From the NCBI GenBank assembly GCA_903902945.1, contig CAIUWU010000104.1:1-7457 (forward strand): DNA of 7,457 bases. The letters are read 5' to 3'. This DNA comes from an uncultured Pseudomonadota bacterium (GTDB taxonomy: Bacteria; Pseudomonadota; Gammaproteobacteria; Methylococcales; Methylomonadaceae). A model generated the notes under the pieces. That model ran no database searches. It saw nothing but the letters and a program-made list of their open reading frames with translations, and was not told the origin of the DNA. The stretch's first letter is position 1; the number at the start of each line of letters is the position of its first letter. A program made the translations under genes and the position numbers. Shown here piece after piece: positions 4,369 to 7,457 of this stretch.

Positions 4369-7018
4369 AATCAACAGCCGTATTATCGAGCGCCTGCAAA
4401 CTCCACCCTTTAACGCCAAACAGCGTGGCGAACACCTGCGGGAAGGTGTCTGTCCCAGCTGCGGCAAAAAAAGCCTGTGGACATGGGTTAATTCGCCTGG
4501 CGTTGTGCAATGTGATCGCGTCAACAACTGCGGCTACAGTGCAGGCAGCAAAGACCTGTTTCCCGATTTGTTCGCCAATCTCAATCAGCAATATCAACCC
4601 ACCACAGACACCCCCCATGCCACCGCCGATGCCTATTTAGGGCTGATACGCGGTTTTGATGTGAAGCGTATAAACGGCTGGTACGAGCAGGGAAAATTTT
4701 GGCATCCCCATGGTAATAAAGGCACGGCCACCGTGCGCTTCTGGTTGGACCAGGCTAAAACTATCATGTGGGAACGACTGATAGACGATGTCACCATCAG
4801 TCATGAGAATGGCGATAAGGAAACCCGCAACAAACACTTTAAAGGCCAGTTTAAAGGACTGTGGTGGCAACCACCCGGTTTCAGTATAGATCAGCAGGAC
4901 CGTATCTACCTCTGTGAAGGTATCCTGGATGCCATTGCCCTGACGTTGAATGGGCTCAAAGCCGTGGCCATTATGTCCAGCGGTACGTTTCCCAGCGAAT
5001 CGATCAAACCGCATTTGGGCAAGGCTGTGAAGTGGATATTTGCCCTGGACAATGACAAAGCCGGTCGTAAAGCCCTACACAAACATGCCGCCCGCCTGCG
5101 CGAGATGAAAGAAACCGTGGGTGCGCTGATCAGCAGCGAAACCGATGAAAAAGCCGACTGGAACGATCTGCATCGCCTGAAAAAGTTGAGTGATGACGAT
5201 ATTGCCCACTACGGCTATTTAGGCAAAATCGAGCTGGCACCCAACTACATTAAACGCGCCCAGGTGATGTGGGAGCACGATCCGCGTAAAACCTATGCTG
5301 TGTTTACCTTCGGTAATAGCACGTATTCATTCAAGATTGACCCCAATGAATACGAAAAAGCCGTATCCAAAGAGCACGAACATGATCCGTTAAAAGCCGA
5401 AGATCGTGCATTTACCCATGCCGCAGTGATCAAACCGATTGCGACCTTTCGCATGGATTTTTTGTATTTTCAGCAGCCGGAAAATGGCGAAGATGGGCAA
5501 TATTTTTTCCGCTTTAACTTCCAAAACCAAGCGCCTGAAGTACAGCTGCCGTTTCACGGTAAAACCTTTGGTGCCGCCGGCGACTTTAAAAAAAGTGCTA
5601 TGCAAAAAGCCCCCGGCGCCCAATTCACCGGCAGCAATGCCGACCTGGACTATCTGTATAAACACTGGATGGGCAAAATTCCCAAAATTGTCACCACACT
5701 CGATTATGTCGGCTATGATCGCGCTACTGGGGCCTATGTGTTCCCCGATTACGCCGTTCAAGGTGGCAAGATTCTGCAGGTTAACAAAGAATCGTTTTTC
5801 CAACTCAAACAAGGTGGCATTAAAACCACCGTCGATATCAAGCAAAAGCTCACCATCAAACAGCCCGTCGACTGGTTAAAAGATTATCAAACCGCCTTTG
5901 GTCAGCGTGGCTTAGTCGCGCTGGCCTGGTGGTTTGGCTGCTTGTTTGTCGAGCAAGTGCGAGAACAGCACCGCAGCTATCCGTTTTTAGAAGTAGTGGG
6001 TGAAGCCGGTTCCGGTAAATCCGACATGGTGGATTTTTTGTGGAAGCTCTTAGGCAGAGAAGGGGAGAGCTTCAACCCCAACAGCTCAACACTGGCAGGA
6101 CGGACCCGCAAAATGGCCGAAGTGTCCAATTTGCCGGTGGTATTCAACGAAACTGACAATGAACAGCTGGCCGATGACAGACATCAACGTCGCTTTAACT
6201 GGGATGAACAAAAAGACCTGTTCGATGGTGAATTCGGGCGTGTCACCGGGCAGAAAACCCAAGACAACAGCACCCGTAAACCAACCTTCAAAAGCGGTCT
6301 GATGATTGTGCAAAACGTGCCTGTTGTCGCCTCAGAAGCAATTATGACCCGCATCATGCACCTGACCTTCGACCGCTCACACCACTCGCTCGAAGGCAAA
6401 TACAGTTCAGACCGACTCAATCTGCTCGCCGTTGACGATGTCAGTGGCTTTTTATTGCACAGCATCAGCAAAGCTGAAGTGGTGATGAATCAGTTTAGTC
6501 AATCCTTTAAACACCACCGCATCAATCTGCAACAAACCAATGGCATCAAACTGCAACGTATCGTCGAGAACCACGCCAAAATTATGGCTTTTGCCGATTG
6601 CCTAAAATGGGTTGTCCCGATTAGCGAGAGCGCCATTAACATGATCCATACCACGCTTAAAGACATGGCTATTGAGCGTCAAGCCTCACTCAATGAAGAC
6701 CATGCGATTGTGCAGCAGTTCTGGGCCATGTTCGACTACCTGAACAGTCGCCCGATACCCAGTGCCGCAGATGACGATATACCGCCTGTTATCACCCAAC
6801 AGAACCTGCTCAATCATAGCAATCATCCAGAACAGGAAATCTGCGTCAACCTGGAACATTTTCGTGCCCGCTGTGCCGAGATGAAACTGGAAACAATTGA
6901 TAGTAAAGACCTGCGTCGCTGGTTAGTAACCAGTCGCAAGCGGGAGTATTTGGGCAATGACGTGATTCGCTCGCGTCTTGAGGGACGGACGGTAAGGGTT
7001 TGGCGGTTTAAGAATTGA
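4358..7018 (+). CDS. P4-alpha-like primase-helicase (zinc ribbon, Toprim, helicase, wHTH)
   Basis: Replication protein of about 886 residues. A zinc ribbon has Cys 32, 35, 52 and 58 (CPSC ... CDRVNNC). A Toprim primase core follows, with the catalytic Glu in YLCEGILDA (E187) and the metal-binding acidic pair in FALDNDKAG (D231, D233). The AAA+/SF3-like helicase has Walker A GEAGSGKS (548-555), a Walker B-like LPVVFNETD (592-600), sensor-1 Asn in MIVQN (N653) and a possible arginine finger in IMTRIM (R665). Residues 788-886 form a winged-helix-like domain shared with the small protein at 2844-3221. In P4 alpha this order gives RNA priming, DNA unwinding and origin recognition in one protein. 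The frame is intact. ATG 4358 has GGGG seven bases upstream; a GTG at 4355 is the alternative start. The 3' end overlaps the convergent activator gene by 11 bases. Confidence 0.88.
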   Translation: MWTEINSRIIERLQTPPFNAKQRGEHLREGVCPSCGKKSLWTWVNSPGVVQCDRVNNCGYSAGSKDLFPDLFANLNQQYQPTTDTPHATADAYLGLIRGFDVKRINGWYEQGKFWHPHGNKGTATVRFWLDQAKTIMWERLIDDVTISHENGDKETRNKHFKGQFKGLWWQPPGFSIDQQDRIYLCEGILDAIALTLNGLKAVAIMSSGTFPSESIKPHLGKAVKWIFALDNDKAGRKALHKHAARLREMKETVGALISSETDEKADWNDLHRLKKLSDDDIAHYGYLGKIELAPNYIKRAQVMWEHDPRKTYAVFTFGNSTYSFKIDPNEYEKAVSKEHEHDPLKAEDRAFTHAAVIKPIATFRMDFLYFQQPENGEDGQYFFRFNFQNQAPEVQLPFHGKTFGAAGDFKKSAMQKAPGAQFTGSNADLDYLYKHWMGKIPKIVTTLDYVGYDRATGAYVFPDYAVQGGKILQVNKESFFQLKQGGIKTTVDIKQKLTIKQPVDWLKDYQTAFGQRGLVALAWWFGCLFVEQVREQHRSYPFLEVVGEAGSGKSDMVDFLWKLLGREGESFNPNSSTLAGRTRKMAEVSNLPVVFNETDNEQLADDRHQRRFNWDEQKDLFDGEFGRVTGQKTQDNSTRKPTFKSGLMIVQNVPVVASEAIMTRIMHLTFDRSHHSLEGKYSSDRLNLLAVDDVSGFLLHSISKAEVVMNQFSQSFKHHRINLQQTNGIKLQRIVENHAKIMAFADCLKWVVPISESAINMIHTTLKDMAIERQASLNEDHAIVQQFWAMFDYLNSRPIPSAADDDIPPVITQQNLLNHSNHPEQEICVNLEHFRARCAEMKLETIDSKDLRRWLVTSRKREYLGNDVIRSRLEGRTVRVWRFKN

Positions 7019-7271
7019 TCCTGAACAAATCCCCCTGTAACAACGCCTGACGCTGGTCTTTAGACAAACTGCCCAACAAATGCGCCGCCAGTTGCTGGGT
7101 ATTGGTTAACGGTGGATTGAGATAATTTTTAAAGGCCAATGTCGTCACAAAAGAAGCACCGCATTCTTTGGTATTCATACATTGGCAATACAGATCGGCG
7201 ATAGTCAGTGTTATTTCATGCCGTGATGTGATACGTGCTTTACTATGGCAGTTGGGGCAACATACTTTCAT
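7008..7271 (-). CDS. ogr: Ogr/Delta-type zinc-finger late-gene activator
   Basis: 87 residues. The N-terminus has the Ogr/Delta pattern: a C5-x2-C8 pair (CCPNCHSKARITSR), 22 residues, then C31-x5-C37 in QCMNTKECGASFVTTLAFKNYL. P2 Ogr has C-x2-C-x22-C-x4-C, so there is one extra residue in the last gap. These proteins bind zinc and activate P2/P4 late promoters through RNA polymerase (family knowledge). The start at 7271 is chosen over 7307 because GAGGAG lies seven bases upstream and the family begins directly at the Cys pair. The C-terminal tail, about 30 residues and not clearly conserved, makes it slightly longer than P2 Ogr (72). It converges on the primase gene and overlaps its last 11 bases. 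In some P2-type phages ogr lies between the replication and portal genes, which fits this position; in P4 the homologue is delta. Confidence 0.85.
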   Translation of the reverse strand: MKVCCPNCHSKARITSRHEITLTIADLYCQCMNTKECGASFVTTLAFKNYLNPPLTNTQQLAAHLLGSLSKDQRQALLQGDLFRINS

Positions 7272-7348
7272 GCACAATCTCCTCAATTTTGAGTGATATT
7301 GTAGCAAATAGCACTTAAATTCAGGTGATTATCGATAAATGAATAATC

Positions 7349-7377
7349 TAGCCAGGCAATATAAGTTCAATTATACT
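7349..7377 (+). promoter_or_regulatory. Candidate rightward promoter at the right end
   Basis: TAGCCA (7349-7354), a 17-base spacer and TATACT (7372-7377) match four and five of six sigma-70 consensus bases. It would serve the possible gene starting at 7413. On the opposite strand a perfect TATAAT (7375-7370) overlaps this -10 box, so a leftward start towards the ogr-type gene is also possible, though I see no good -35 for it. Confidence 0.35.
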
Positions 7378-7412
7378 TACACGCTCATAAAACATGACGA
7401 GTGAGGCATAGA

Positions 7413-7457
7413 ATGTCATGCAAACCGATGAAATCACCAAGGCAGCTGAAAAAATAC
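7413..7457 (+). CDS. Possible gene start running off the right edge
   Basis: ATG at 7413 follows GTGAGG (7401-7406) by six bases and opens a frame of 15 codons (MSCKPMKSPRQLKKY) to the window end without a stop. An alternative ATG at 7418 opens another frame (MQTDEITKAAEKI) with poorer spacing. The segment is too short to identify. Genes between ogr and the portal gene in P2-type phages are often accessory genes, which is only a hint. Confidence 0.3.
   Translation, partial: MSCKPMKSPRQLKKY

Noticed and set aside
5390..5845. Leftward open frame of 151 codons inside the primase gene
   Set aside because: It is a shadow of the intact, motif-rich primase frame; the other leftward frames at 4259-4618, 4637-5014 and 6086-6471 are rejected for the same reason.

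Overview
The window is the early and control region of a temperate P2/P4-type element (prophage or phage satellite), probably in a gammaproteobacterium. This rests on four things seen in the sequence: a P2-type tyrosine integrase running off the left edge, phage repressor-type HTH genes facing a Ner/Nlp-type regulator, a large primase-helicase built like the P4 alpha protein, and an Ogr/Delta-type zinc-finger activator. The host guess is weak: it comes from moderate base composition, strong AGGAG-type ribosome binding sites and the kind of element. No ribosomal or tRNA gene is visible to fix the taxon.

Layout. Positions 1-693 (minus) hold the N-terminal two thirds of the integrase, with no ordinary start codon. 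Positions 694-1103 are a non-coding, AT-rich control region bounded by a perfect 31-bp inverted repeat (752-782 and 1066-1096). It holds many copies of a TGTNAC motif and several smaller dyads. Positions 1104-2000 (minus) hold two tandem repressor-type genes. A short divergent promoter/operator region (about 2001-2072) separates them from the rightward early operon. That operon runs from 2073 to 7018: a Ner-like regulator, a possible KilA-N-like protein, a small protein matching the C-terminal domain of the primase, a LuxR-type HTH protein, two unrecognised proteins, a 59-residue unrecognised protein, and the primase-helicase. Its genes are mostly overlapping or separated by a few bases. The Ogr/Delta-type gene (7008-7271, minus) converges on the primase gene and overlaps its last 11 bases. 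The right end holds a possible promoter and the first codons of a possible rightward gene.

How the parts may work together (inference): the leftward repressors and the rightward Ner-like protein would set the lysogenic or early state at 2001-2072. The operon would then deliver the replication initiator, and the Ogr-like protein would switch on late promoters, either its own or those of a helper phage. The TGTNAC cluster at 771-1077 is the best candidate for an origin or for a recombination/replication control site. The small protein sharing the primase C-terminal domain could compete for the same DNA sites and limit copy number. No capsid, portal or tail gene is in view, so a full phage and a satellite cannot be told apart.
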